Below, piece by piece: positions 43,475 through 51,283 of a DNA stretch of 64,000 nt. Position numbers and translations under genes: made by a program. Below the pieces are notes generated by a model. It saw only the letters and a program-made list of their open reading frames with translations, ran no database searches and was not told the origin of the DNA. Source of the DNA: Acidobacteriota bacterium (lineage in GTDB: Bacteria; Acidobacteriota; Terriglobia; Acidiferrales; UBA7541); assembly GCA_013289715.1 (NCBI GenBank), contig JABCZJ010000010.1, positions 1 through 64,000 on the forward strand, written 5' to 3'. Numbering within the stretch: the first letter of the stretch is position 1; the number at the start of each line of letters is the position of its first letter.

Positions 43475-46036
43475 TCAGGTCAAAACGATTGCGTTATAGA
43501 CCATATGAAGGACTACGGCTGGGGCGAGCCGGCCAGTCTTCTTAAACAGAATTGCGTTGGCGACGCCGAGCAGCCCGACGGGCAGCCAGGAAAGCGGGGG
43601 ATGATAAATCGCAAAAAAAGCAGCGCTGCCGAAGACCGCGCGCCAGCCTCCCCATTCGCGATCTAGCGCTCTGAAGAGGAGCCCCCGAAATAAATATTCT
43701 TCCGCAAAAGGAGCGAGCGCCACGGCGATGACCACGTAGGACATCCGCAAGCCGGATATTTCAGCCATCTCCTCCTGCGACTTGCGAATGATTTCGGCGA
43801 CGGATGGAATGTGGAGCAAAATCGCGAGATAACCGCGAGCGAAAAAGCCAAGTGTGACACCGCCCGCTGCTCCGGCAAGGAGAGCGAGCAAAGACTTCCG
43901 AGAAAAAACGCTGTTCTCGACCGCTTGTGATATTTCTGGCTGCGATGCGGCGGGCCGCCAAAACCAGATATCGCGCCACGAAACGTCGCGTTTGGCGAGA
44001 AAGTTGGCCAGGCCGACCGAAACGACGATGGCACCAACTCCGTAACCGATCGGCTGCGCGACAGCAAGGTTATCGGGTCCGACAAAAGCGACTGTCAACC
44101 CCATGAATACAGCGGCTAGCTCGATCAAAACACTAATCGCGATCATGGCATGCATCAACGTGGGCGGAGGCGGAAATTTTTCAGACCACGGATCGTACAA
44201 GTAGGGCAAGCGGGCGCGGAAATTTTCCCACATTGCCGCTGCCGTGATGTAGGAATAGACAATGCCCACGACGGCCAGCTGCCACTGCTGGGTTAAGACG
44301 CCGATGGAGAACGTCAACATGCCGAGCTGCGCTGCCCAACGGCGGCCTGCCGGAATTTTCTCCAGTTCACCGGAAGCCGAGGGTACGGTGACCAAGGTGA
44401 CAGCCTTTTCAGCCATGCTACGGCCGAAGATCATCCAGCCAACTCCCACGAGCGCGATTTGCCAGATGTTGTCGTGAAACTGAATCGCCGCGTAGCACAG
44501 GATCAGCGCAACCACTCCAGACGCGACTAGAGACCACAGCCAGGCCTTGGCCTTCAGCAAACTTTCGAGGCCTCGCGGCCAGGTCAGGGCGATCCACAAT
44601 GCGGGCCCTTCCGACGAGAGTGATTTCGGACCCAACACCCATAAGAAGTAGGTCCCGAACAAAATGGCGGCGCCACAAAGGTAGTTCCACGCGCCTTCGG
44701 CGTGGCCCAAAACGCCGCGCAGGTTAAATACCTGAAATCCCGCCACCGTCAGCGGGATCAGAATCGTCTGCACAATGGCGCTACGGTCGCGGATGAACCA
44801 CAGAAATTCTTTGCGATAGAGGGGCTCCTTCCCAAACCGCGTCGCTGCATTCTTTGGGCGCGACGGCGCGGCACTCGCCGGTCCAACGTTGCCGCTAAGA
44901 CCTTGTCGCGCGCCCCAAAGACTGAATTGAACTGCAAACGTGATGGTGATAACCGCAACGATCCAGCAAGCCAGCGTTCCGTTGATTAACGAAAAAGTAC
45001 CGTCGGGGCGTCCGCCGAGAAAGAGCCTCAACCAGGGCCATGGCAACCGGGCGATGAACTCCAGAGGTAGCCCGAGCGCGGCCACGATTCTAGGCATAAC
45101 CACTATGGCCACGAAGAAAAGCATCATAGATGCATAGCCGAGCCAACTCATCATCCCGATCACGGCTCCGCGGGTGCGCGTTGAGAATCGCAGGACCACT
45201 CCGATCTCGAGCGCCTTTGCGAGGCAGGCGGCCGCTAGGGCGATCGGTACGCCGACGAGAACCCCGGCGAGAACACCGACTTCGGGACCGTAAACGAATC
45301 CGTACATAAATCCCACGAAGAGAGGACCGCCCCAAAAAATGGGATTGGCCGCGATGGGGGAAAGCATCTCGGCCAGAAAAATTGCCCCGGGCGGCGCTGG
45401 GTGGGAGAACAACCATTCCCACATGGGATGGCGGCGACGCTGAAGATCCAGCTCAAGTCCTTCTCCCTGGAAAACCAGCATCACCGCCCACCAGAAAAGA
45501 ACCAGCGATCCAAGCATGGCCGGAAGTGGACCTGAGCTGGCGATGGACTTTATCCCACCGGATGCTTCCGCAAAGCTGATGAAATTCTGACCACCATGGG
45601 CGCGCGCCTCGTCGCGCAGTTTTTGCTCAATCGCCGCCCGTTTTCCGCCATACCGTTCGACGATCCGGTCGGCTTGCGAGGAGTAGAAAGTATCGAGGTC
45701 GCGCTCGGCCGCCGTCAATTCACTTGCCGACCTCCCACGAACGATAGAAACAAAATTGCTGCTGACGACAATCTTCCCTCCCCGCTCGGCTTCGAAGCAT
45801 TGAGCCGAATCAACGGCCATACTCACCGCAAACGCTGCGCCGATACTGAGGAGGGGCATGAATATCGCGAGGAGCGCGAATCCGAACCCGCTCCAATCCG
45901 TCGAGGGCTTGGCCGAGCGTTGATGAAACAACTCGTCTTGTCTGCGCCTCCGCCCGGCAGCGCGTTTTCGCGCCGCGTCGAGAAGAAGCGCAACGGTTCT
46001 TAGAAATCCCGGCGGAGTGGGAGGCTCGTTTGTCAT
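43475..46036 (-). CDS. ABC-2 type permease fused to CPBP intramembrane protease
   Basis: 853 residues. The N-terminal ~600 is a multi-span ABC-2-type permease with a large soluble insert after the first helix (about 70-170) and later loops such as RKEFLWFIRDRSAIVQ. The C-terminal ~170 residues form a CPBP (Abi/Rce1) domain: EEYLFRGLLFRALDREWGGW, FFAIYHPPLSW and VVLHMVYNAIVLT, supplying the EExxxR, FxxxH and HxxxN motifs. Its ATG overlaps the stop of the ATPase gene (ATGA), so both are made together. It may export and process a peptide or lipoprotein; the substrate is not visible. Confidence 0.85.
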   Translation of the reverse strand: MTNEPPTPPGFLRTVALLLDAARKRAAGRRRRQDELFHQRSAKPSTDWSGFGFALLAIFMPLLSIGAAFAVSMAVDSAQCFEAERGGKIVVSSNFVSIVRGRSASELTAAERDLDTFYSSQADRIVERYGGKRAAIEQKLRDEARAHGGQNFISFAEASGGIKSIASSGPLPAMLGSLVLFWWAVMLVFQGEGLELDLQRRRHPMWEWLFSHPAPPGAIFLAEMLSPIAANPIFWGGPLFVGFMYGFVYGPEVGVLAGVLVGVPIALAAACLAKALEIGVVLRFSTRTRGAVIGMMSWLGYASMMLFFVAIVVMPRIVAALGLPLEFIARLPWPWLRLFLGGRPDGTFSLINGTLACWIVAVITITFAVQFSLWGARQGLSGNVGPASAAPSRPKNAATRFGKEPLYRKEFLWFIRDRSAIVQTILIPLTVAGFQVFNLRGVLGHAEGAWNYLCGAAILFGTYFLWVLGPKSLSSEGPALWIALTWPRGLESLLKAKAWLWSLVASGVVALILCYAAIQFHDNIWQIALVGVGWMIFGRSMAEKAVTLVTVPSASGELEKIPAGRRWAAQLGMLTFSIGVLTQQWQLAVVGIVYSYITAAAMWENFRARLPYLYDPWSEKFPPPPTLMHAMIAISVLIELAAVFMGLTVAFVGPDNLAVAQPIGYGVGAIVVSVGLANFLAKRDVSWRDIWFWRPAASQPEISQAVENSVFSRKSLLALLAGAAGGVTLGFFARGYLAILLHIPSVAEIIRKSQEEMAEISGLRMSYVVIAVALAPFAEEYLFRGLLFRALDREWGGWRAVFGSAAFFAIYHPPLSWLPVGLLGVANAILFKKTGRLAPAVVLHMVYNAIVLT

Positions 46037-46842
46037 GCTTGAGGCGGTCTCACCGTCAGTTTCAGAAAGATCTCTTCCAGGTTGGCGCCGCCGAAACCGG
46101 AACGAAGTTCCTCCAGAGAGCCGTTCGCGACCAACCTTCCTTCATTGATGATGACGGCATGGGAACAAAGCTTCGTGACATGATCCATGAGGTGAGTTGA
46201 AAATAGAACTGTTGTACCGTGCCTGGCCTTGTCAGAAATCAGATCGTAAAAAAGGTACACGGATTCCACGTCTAGACCATTGGTGGGTTCATCGAGAACC
46301 AGAAGCTTCGGCTCATGCAATATTGCCAAGAGCAATCCGAGCTTCTTCTTCATGCCGCGTGAATACTCCTCGGCGTAATTATCGATATCTTGGGCCAGAC
46401 GGAGTTGGGCGATCAGCGGCGTCATCCGGCGCATCGCTTCCATCGGGTCCAGGCCATGCATTGCGGCGCTCAACTCGAGCACTTCTCGGGCGGATAAATA
46501 AGAATAAAATACCGGTTCGTCGGGAAGAAAACCGATGAGGCGTTTCACTTCCACGCGTTCTTCAAACGCGTCCCGGCCATCGATGAGCAGTTTTCCTCCT
46601 GTCGGTTTAAGAATTCCCATCAGAAGCCGAAACAGAGTAGTTTTACCGGCGCCGTTGGGACCGAGTAAGCCGCAGATTTGTCCGGACGGCACAGAAAAGG
46701 AGATGTTCGTCAGCGCGACTTTAGGGCCGAAGGACTTCGTCACGTTGTCAATTTCGACCAGAGCCGTAGAGGACGGCTCGCTCCTGGGTTCGTCAGGCGA
46801 CTCGATCGGGTTCCCGGTGTTTTGCAGAGTGCTATCGTTCAT
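46033..46842 (-). CDS. ABC transporter ATP-binding protein
   Basis: 269 residues. Walker A GPNGAGKTT, signature EYSRGMKKKLGL (variant of LSGGQ), Walker B LLVLDEPTNGLD and switch His (LFSTHLMDHV). The group with SRGMKKK-like signatures includes exporters of the CcmA/NatA type. The partner permease starts four bases before its end. The N-terminal ~25 residues (STLQNTGNPIESPDEPRSEP) are polar and non-conserved. No ribosome site was found at the ATG. Confidence 0.93.
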   Translation of the reverse strand: MNDSTLQNTGNPIESPDEPRSEPSSTALVEIDNVTKSFGPKVALTNISFSVPSGQICGLLGPNGAGKTTLFRLLMGILKPTGGKLLIDGRDAFEERVEVKRLIGFLPDEPVFYSYLSAREVLELSAAMHGLDPMEAMRRMTPLIAQLRLAQDIDNYAEEYSRGMKKKLGLLLAILHEPKLLVLDEPTNGLDVESVYLFYDLISDKARHGTTVLFSTHLMDHVTKLCSHAVIINEGRLVANGSLEELRSGFGGANLEEIFLKLTVRPPQA

Positions 46843-46961
46843 GGGAGGTAATAATCAACAAAGTTGTTGAACGAAACCGCATAGCTGTCGGAGGATACAA
46901 CACTATTGCGAATTAGCGAACCAGAACGAACAGCGGGTTCGCAGAAGCGTACGGGCAAATC
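46843..46961. other. Short spacer before decayed mobile genes
   Basis: About 120 bases between the ABC operon start and recognisable remnants; presumably the ABC promoter lies here. No motif is claimed. Confidence 0.3.
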
Positions 46962-47330
46962 GTCGGAGGGCTCTTCCATTCCACAGCATTCACGGCAGTC
47001 TGCCGTCTGCAAGAATCACGGCAAGAGGACCTAGTAAGTGATTCCATCGGTCTTCCTGCCTTTCCGTCCGACGTTGCGAAGCTAATTCAGGGCAAGGCTC
47101 ATGAGTGGGAATTGGGCGACAGGTTAAAAGACATCAGCGCCCGAGCTCGCTTTACCGTGAATCCGGAAAAGACCCGGATGCAATATTGCACGTCGCGACA
47201 GGATGTGACGGGACTGGTCGTGAACAGCAAAGTAAATATCCGCAGCGAGTTGCGACGGACTGTCCGCTCGATGTGCCATCGCCTCTTCATGACGGGCCGT
47301 TTTCAGCTAATCGAGTCTGCGCCTGATCCC
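46962..47330 (+). pseudogene. Retron-type reverse transcriptase C-terminal fragment
   Basis: The frame 46962-47378 runs through ARARFTVNPEKTRMQYCTSR, then QDVTGLVVNSKVNIRSELRR, TVRSMCHRLFMTGRFQ. In retron and related bacterial RTs the sequence after the catalytic site reads '...gf.lNp.Ktr...r..rq.vTGlvvN.k.n.rreyrrtvram.h.l...G.f', an exact match in order. The upstream text RQEDLVSDSIGLPAF sits where YxDDLvfSg is expected, but has Glu for the first Asp, so it is inactive. No start codon and no N-terminal RT motifs are present. No msr/msd was found. Confidence 0.7.
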
Positions 47331-47334
47331 AACG

Positions 47335-47660
47335 CACCTGGCGTACTTCTACCTTCGGATGCGCAAAGACAACGCTGAACTGCTCTTCACGAACAAGCAC
47401 GGGCGTCCCTATCAGCCAACCAGCTACGGGAAAAGGTTCTGCACCCGCTGCTTGAGAAGCTGGGGGTTCCACGCGGTGGATTCCATTCGTTGCGTCACGG
47501 TGCAGCCAGTGCCCTGCTAGCGGACGGCGCAACACCCGCTGTTGTGCAGAAGCAATTGCGACACAGTGGCCCGCGTATTACGGTTGGAATCTAGGCTCAC
47601 GTCGTAGCTAACGAGCAGCGGGATGCCGTGGAAAACCGGGCGGCACGGATGGCAAGCCGA
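47335..47660 (+). pseudogene. Phage-type tyrosine integrase C-terminal fragment
   Basis: In one frame 47335-47440 reads NAELLFTNKHGRPYQPTSYGKR. After a frameshift, PLLEKLGVPRGGFHSLRHGA, then SALLADGATPAVVQKQLRHS and GPRITVGI, carry the R-H-x-x-R/H boxes of tyrosine recombinases. An amber codon at 47592-47594 stands exactly where the catalytic Tyr (IYxHv) should be, and AHVVANEQRDAVEN continues beyond it. The N-terminus is missing. A frameshift plus a stop at the active site make this a dead integrase. Confidence 0.8.
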
Positions 47661-47949
47661 CAAAAAAATCCCCGAATCGCATGCAACCGTGTTCTTAGAA
47701 CGTCAGAATCGTAGACGATCTACCGTCCGGTTTCGAGAGATACATTCTCATCAGAACTCACCCGCCGAGGAAAAGGCCAGCGCACACAGGATGCGCCAAC
47801 CGAGAAATCCTGCGCCGTCGATCGGTTGTTAGGGTTCGCTGGCGTCCTGGAACGAAAAGCATTGTCATTTGGCGACTCGGTCCCTCCTGTTGATGTGCGA
47901 GCTAAGGAGCACATTTGTCTTGCAAGCTCGGAAGATAACTCAAGAGTTG
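47661..47949. other. Gap after integrase remnant
   Basis: About 290 bases with no gene I can support. No att-like direct repeats flanking the remnants were recognised by eye. Confidence 0.35.
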
Positions 47950-48639
47950 TCATCGCTCGGCAGCGGCTTGACGCTTGCGCGACCAAAACGCGAGAGCAAG
48001 TACGCCGAGCCCGAGCAGAAGCACGGCGGGCGGTTCGGGCGCGGTTGTGCCTCCTGAACCGGTGGCCGCCGTGACGACGGGAGCCGGCAGGCCTTGCGCG
48101 GTTGCAGCGTTCAGAGTGAAGCTCGACGGCGTCAATGGCGTGCCCGCGAGGCCGAGGACGAGCATGGCGGTCGTGCTTGAATCGTCGGAGTAGCAAGAGC
48201 TAAGGGTCGCGTTGCAGAGGTACATCGCGAAACCGTCGGGGATGCCGCCGGCGAAAGCGTTCGTGGTCGTCATTGCGAATGACAATGACGAGCCGACGGT
48301 GAACGCTTCGTCGAAAAAGGCCTCGGTAGCGGAATCGGTCAGCGTAGCGCCGCTGGTCAGATTGCCGCTGCAGCCCGCACCACTCAAGAAGCCGCCAAGG
48401 GTGCAGTCTTGGGTGCCAGAAACGGCGCTGCCGCCGGTGCCGAAGTTAAAGCCGGTGAGGGATATCGTGTTGTCCGCCACACCGTCGTTGTTGGTCAAGC
48501 CGAAGGCAAGTACCTGCGTGGTGCCGGACAGTGCCGAGGTGTTCAACGAGACGTCGAACGAATCGGCTCTGCCCGCCGGCACCAGCAGGCTGACTAAGAC
48601 CGTCGCGGCGATGACTGGGAATATGCGATTCATGTTCAT
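47950..48639 (-). CDS. PEP-CTERM sorting-domain protein
   Basis: 229 residues. Signal peptide MNMNRIFPVIAATVLVSLLVPAGRA, then a Ser/Thr/Gly-rich extracellular domain (SFDVSLNTSALSGTTQVLAFGL..., with CTLGGFLSGAGC Cys pair), ending in a PEP-CTERM motif: APEPPAVLLLGLGVLALAFWSRKR (Pro-Glu-Pro, hydrophobic helix, basic tail). PEP-CTERM proteins are processed by exosortase and linked to exopolysaccharide. No exosortase is in the window. AGGAGA precedes the ATG. It lies 18 bases downstream of the CSLREA gene. Confidence 0.9.
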   Translation of the reverse strand: MNMNRIFPVIAATVLVSLLVPAGRADSFDVSLNTSALSGTTQVLAFGLTNNDGVADNTISLTGFNFGTGGSAVSGTQDCTLGGFLSGAGCSGNLTSGATLTDSATEAFFDEAFTVGSSLSFAMTTTNAFAGGIPDGFAMYLCNATLSSCYSDDSSTTAMLVLGLAGTPLTPSSFTLNAATAQGLPAPVVTAATGSGGTTAPEPPAVLLLGLGVLALAFWSRKRQAAAER

Positions 48640-48657
48640 CTGTTTCTCCTTTTACTT

Positions 48658-51273
48658 TTACGGAGCGAGAACGCGGGTGGTGTAGCTAATCGCGCCGTTG
48701 GTTGGATCGCTAAACTGCAAAGTGAATGAAACTGTTTGTCCCGCAGCGAGAGCGCCCATGGTGATGTAGGGACTTACCGAGGGCGATCCGAACGCGGTTG
48801 TGCCCGTCGCATTCACGAGCGTCGCATTGGTCAGATTGTCGAGCACCAGCGAGATCGCCGGGGTGATCGCGGCGATGGAGTTGTTCGTGACCATCACAGA
48901 TTCTGCGTAGCTCCTGGTGACAGGATTGAACACGATGGGCCCACGCGTAACCGTCACTGAGCTGCTGACATCGCTGACGCAATTGCACACGACGAAGTTG
49001 GCCGTGACCACCTGCGGTTCAAGCATCACAATCGGCGTCGACGCGCCCTGCTGATTGCCGACGTTGCCGGACCAGCTACCGAACGTGTAGCCGAGCGCCG
49101 GGGTGGCCGTGAGGGATACGACCGTGCCTTGGTATTCGTTGTAGGAACCTGGAGCGGGAGTTGTGGTGCCCGCACCCGCGGGTGAAACCTGAATCATCAG
49201 TTGCTCATAGGGAGGCGCAACGCCGACAGGAGCGCTGCACTCGCCGACGATGTTCGGATTCTTAGCGATGCACAGCTCGAAGGCTCCGATATCGAATCCG
49301 CCCATTTCCGGGCGAGGGTCGTTGCGCTGATCGGTGCTGAGCGATGTATCGGGATCGGCGGCATTGAATGCTGGGCTTGTCTGGGGAATTGCTAGGGTGG
49401 GCGTGTAGCCGCCATTATTTTGCAGCGGGCCGAGTTCAGGATCGCCTGTGGTAACGACACCGTCGCAGCCGTTGTTGTTCTGAATCAGATTGCCCGCGCC
49501 GCTGACGCCAACACCGGCGCCTGTGACCCAGCATTCACTGGCGGCGTTGGTCAGCTCGCCGTTAATCATGGAGCCGTTGTTGAAGATGATTGTGTCGTAG
49601 AGGTTCAGAATCGTGGATGCGCTGGAATCGGTTTGAATGACGACGATTCCGCCCCCTGAACCGGTGCTTTGATTATTCGCGATGGTCACGTCGGTGACAG
49701 TAAGGTGACCATTGACGTTGAAGATTGCGCCACCACCGTCGCCGCCGTTGTCGGCAGCGCCGCCGCCGGCGACTCCGCGCGTGACGTAGTTGTTGACGAA
49801 GGTGCTGTTGCTTATGCGGACGCCGCCGCTATCGTTGAAAATCGCGCCGCCGAGGCCTGCACCACCACCACCGTTGCGCGCATCCGCATTGCCGCCGTAC
49901 GGGCCACCGCCCTGGCCGGGACTGCCATTGCCGACGAGATAACCATTCGGGCCGGCGCCGCCCCCGCCTCCAAAACCGCCATTCCCACCATCAGTGTTCC
50001 CGAAGGCTCCAGCCCACCCTGCTCCGCCTCCTCCGCCAAAACCGCCATGCCCGCCGTTGCCGCCTTGCGATGCTCCGCCTCCTCCGCCACCTCCGTAGCT
50101 GCCGTTGCCACCGTTGCCGCTTCCGGTCCTTCCGTAGCTGCCTCCTCCACCACCCCCTCCGGGACATGGTGCATTTTCCCCGGGTTGGCCGGCTCCCAGT
50201 CCGAGGAGCGACGCTGGAGCGCCTCCGTAACCACCGCACGCAAAACCTGCGACAGTTCCGCTGGGATACTGGCCAGAAAATACGGTACCACCGCCATAGC
50301 CGCCAACGCCGCCACCTTGACCGCAGTCTCCCCATCCGCCGTCACCGGTGGCACCACCGCCCCCACCACCGCTGTCAGGATACTTGGGTTCACCTGCGAG
50401 CAGCGTGCCGCATCCACCTTGGTCCGCGTCGCCACCGCCAAACCCGCCAAGCCCACCACCGCCGCCGCCGCCACCGGTGTCGCCCGGCCCAACCCCACCT
50501 CCGTTTCCGCCGACCGCTCCGTTAGAATCGAAAGTTGAGTTCTGGACGAACAACGTCCCGCCCTGAACGTAAACGGCGCCGCCTGCGCCCATGCCGCCAC
50601 CACCGCCGTTCAGGCCGCTGCCGCCCTGGGCTAGAAACCCCTTGACGTAAACATTGTGAATGGTAAGCGACCCCGTGCTGCCGACGGCGAACAGCCGAGA
50701 GGTGTACGGACCGGCGTTCACGTTCGGATTCAAATTGAAGTTTGTGGCGTAGAATGCCGGGACCGCTCCAGGACAGACGATCTTGGGAAAATCGCCCCCA
50801 TTGTACGTGCAGATCTGCGGCACCCATTGGATTGTGGCGCCGTAACCCTCGACAACGATTGTGGAGGTAATTAGCGGCGTAGCGGTCGGGCCGGTGATGT
50901 TGAATTGGTCGTTTACTGGCGTGCCGATTTGTAGCACGAGCCCCGGCGGTAACGCGATGATGTCGTTTCCGTCGCCGGGCACACATTGCGTGGTTACGTA
51001 GACCGGCGCGAAAGGATTCTCCTGGAAACCATTGTTGTAGTTAGAGATCGCTTGATTGGTGCGAAGTATCGAGGAGTAAACAGCTTCCTTCAACGAGCAC
51101 GAGCCCGTGCCGACTCCGTCTTCGAGAGTCGTGACGTAAATGATCGCGGCGGAGCTGCGCTGCGCAAAACCGGACAGCAACAGCACAAAGCTAAGAGCCG
51201 CGCCCACGGCGAGCCTCCAAGCACGACGCCGGCTGCGCGGACAACAAATCGAAGAGTAAAGAAGTCGGTTCAT
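48658..51273 (-). CDS. Giant Gly-rich CSLREA/beta-helix surface protein
   Basis: 871 residues. A signal peptide (SFVLLLSGFAQRSSAA) is followed by IIYVTTLEDGVGTGSCSLKEAVYS, the CSLREA-type motif. The middle is a parallel beta-helix with Gly-rich inserts (about 210-480; GNGGNGSYGGGGGGG and similar). A choice-of-anchor-Q-like stretch (DTSLSTDQRNDPRPEMGGFDIGAFELC) is followed by an InlB-type repeat (VSPAGAGTTTPAPGSYNEYQ, then GYTFGSWSG) and a C-terminal beta domain (VTRGPIVFNPVTRSYAESV). Predicted to be exported, perhaps adhesive. AGGAGA precedes the ATG. Its upstream neighbour is a paralogue. Confidence 0.88.
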   Translation of the reverse strand: MNRLLYSSICCPRSRRRAWRLAVGAALSFVLLLSGFAQRSSAAIIYVTTLEDGVGTGSCSLKEAVYSSILRTNQAISNYNNGFQENPFAPVYVTTQCVPGDGNDIIALPPGLVLQIGTPVNDQFNITGPTATPLITSTIVVEGYGATIQWVPQICTYNGGDFPKIVCPGAVPAFYATNFNLNPNVNAGPYTSRLFAVGSTGSLTIHNVYVKGFLAQGGSGLNGGGGGMGAGGAVYVQGGTLFVQNSTFDSNGAVGGNGGGVGPGDTGGGGGGGGLGGFGGGDADQGGCGTLLAGEPKYPDSGGGGGGATGDGGWGDCGQGGGVGGYGGGTVFSGQYPSGTVAGFACGGYGGAPASLLGLGAGQPGENAPCPGGGGGGGSYGRTGSGNGGNGSYGGGGGGGASQGGNGGHGGFGGGGGAGWAGAFGNTDGGNGGFGGGGGAGPNGYLVGNGSPGQGGGPYGGNADARNGGGGAGLGGAIFNDSGGVRISNSTFVNNYVTRGVAGGGAADNGGDGGGAIFNVNGHLTVTDVTIANNQSTGSGGGIVVIQTDSSASTILNLYDTIIFNNGSMINGELTNAASECWVTGAGVGVSGAGNLIQNNNGCDGVVTTGDPELGPLQNNGGYTPTLAIPQTSPAFNAADPDTSLSTDQRNDPRPEMGGFDIGAFELCIAKNPNIVGECSAPVGVAPPYEQLMIQVSPAGAGTTTPAPGSYNEYQGTVVSLTATPALGYTFGSWSGNVGNQQGASTPIVMLEPQVVTANFVVCNCVSDVSSSVTVTRGPIVFNPVTRSYAESVMVTNNSIAAITPAISLVLDNLTNATLVNATGTTAFGSPSVSPYITMGALAAGQTVSFTLQFSDPTNGAISYTTRVLAP

Positions 51274-51283
51274 GTATTCTCTC

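Noticed and set aside
49669..50566. Long plus-strand frames (up to 289 residues) opposite the CSLREA gene
   Set aside because: They are shadows of the Gly-rich repeats on the minus strand; their Ala/Thr/Pro/His-only composition mirrors GGN codons and they have no ribosome site.
49700..50600. Dense short repeats that might suggest a CRISPR array
   Set aside because: The repeats are in-frame GGC/GGA-type codons for Gly-rich protein, have no constant repeat length or unique spacers, and continue a clear protein domain. No CRISPR array was seen anywhere in the window.
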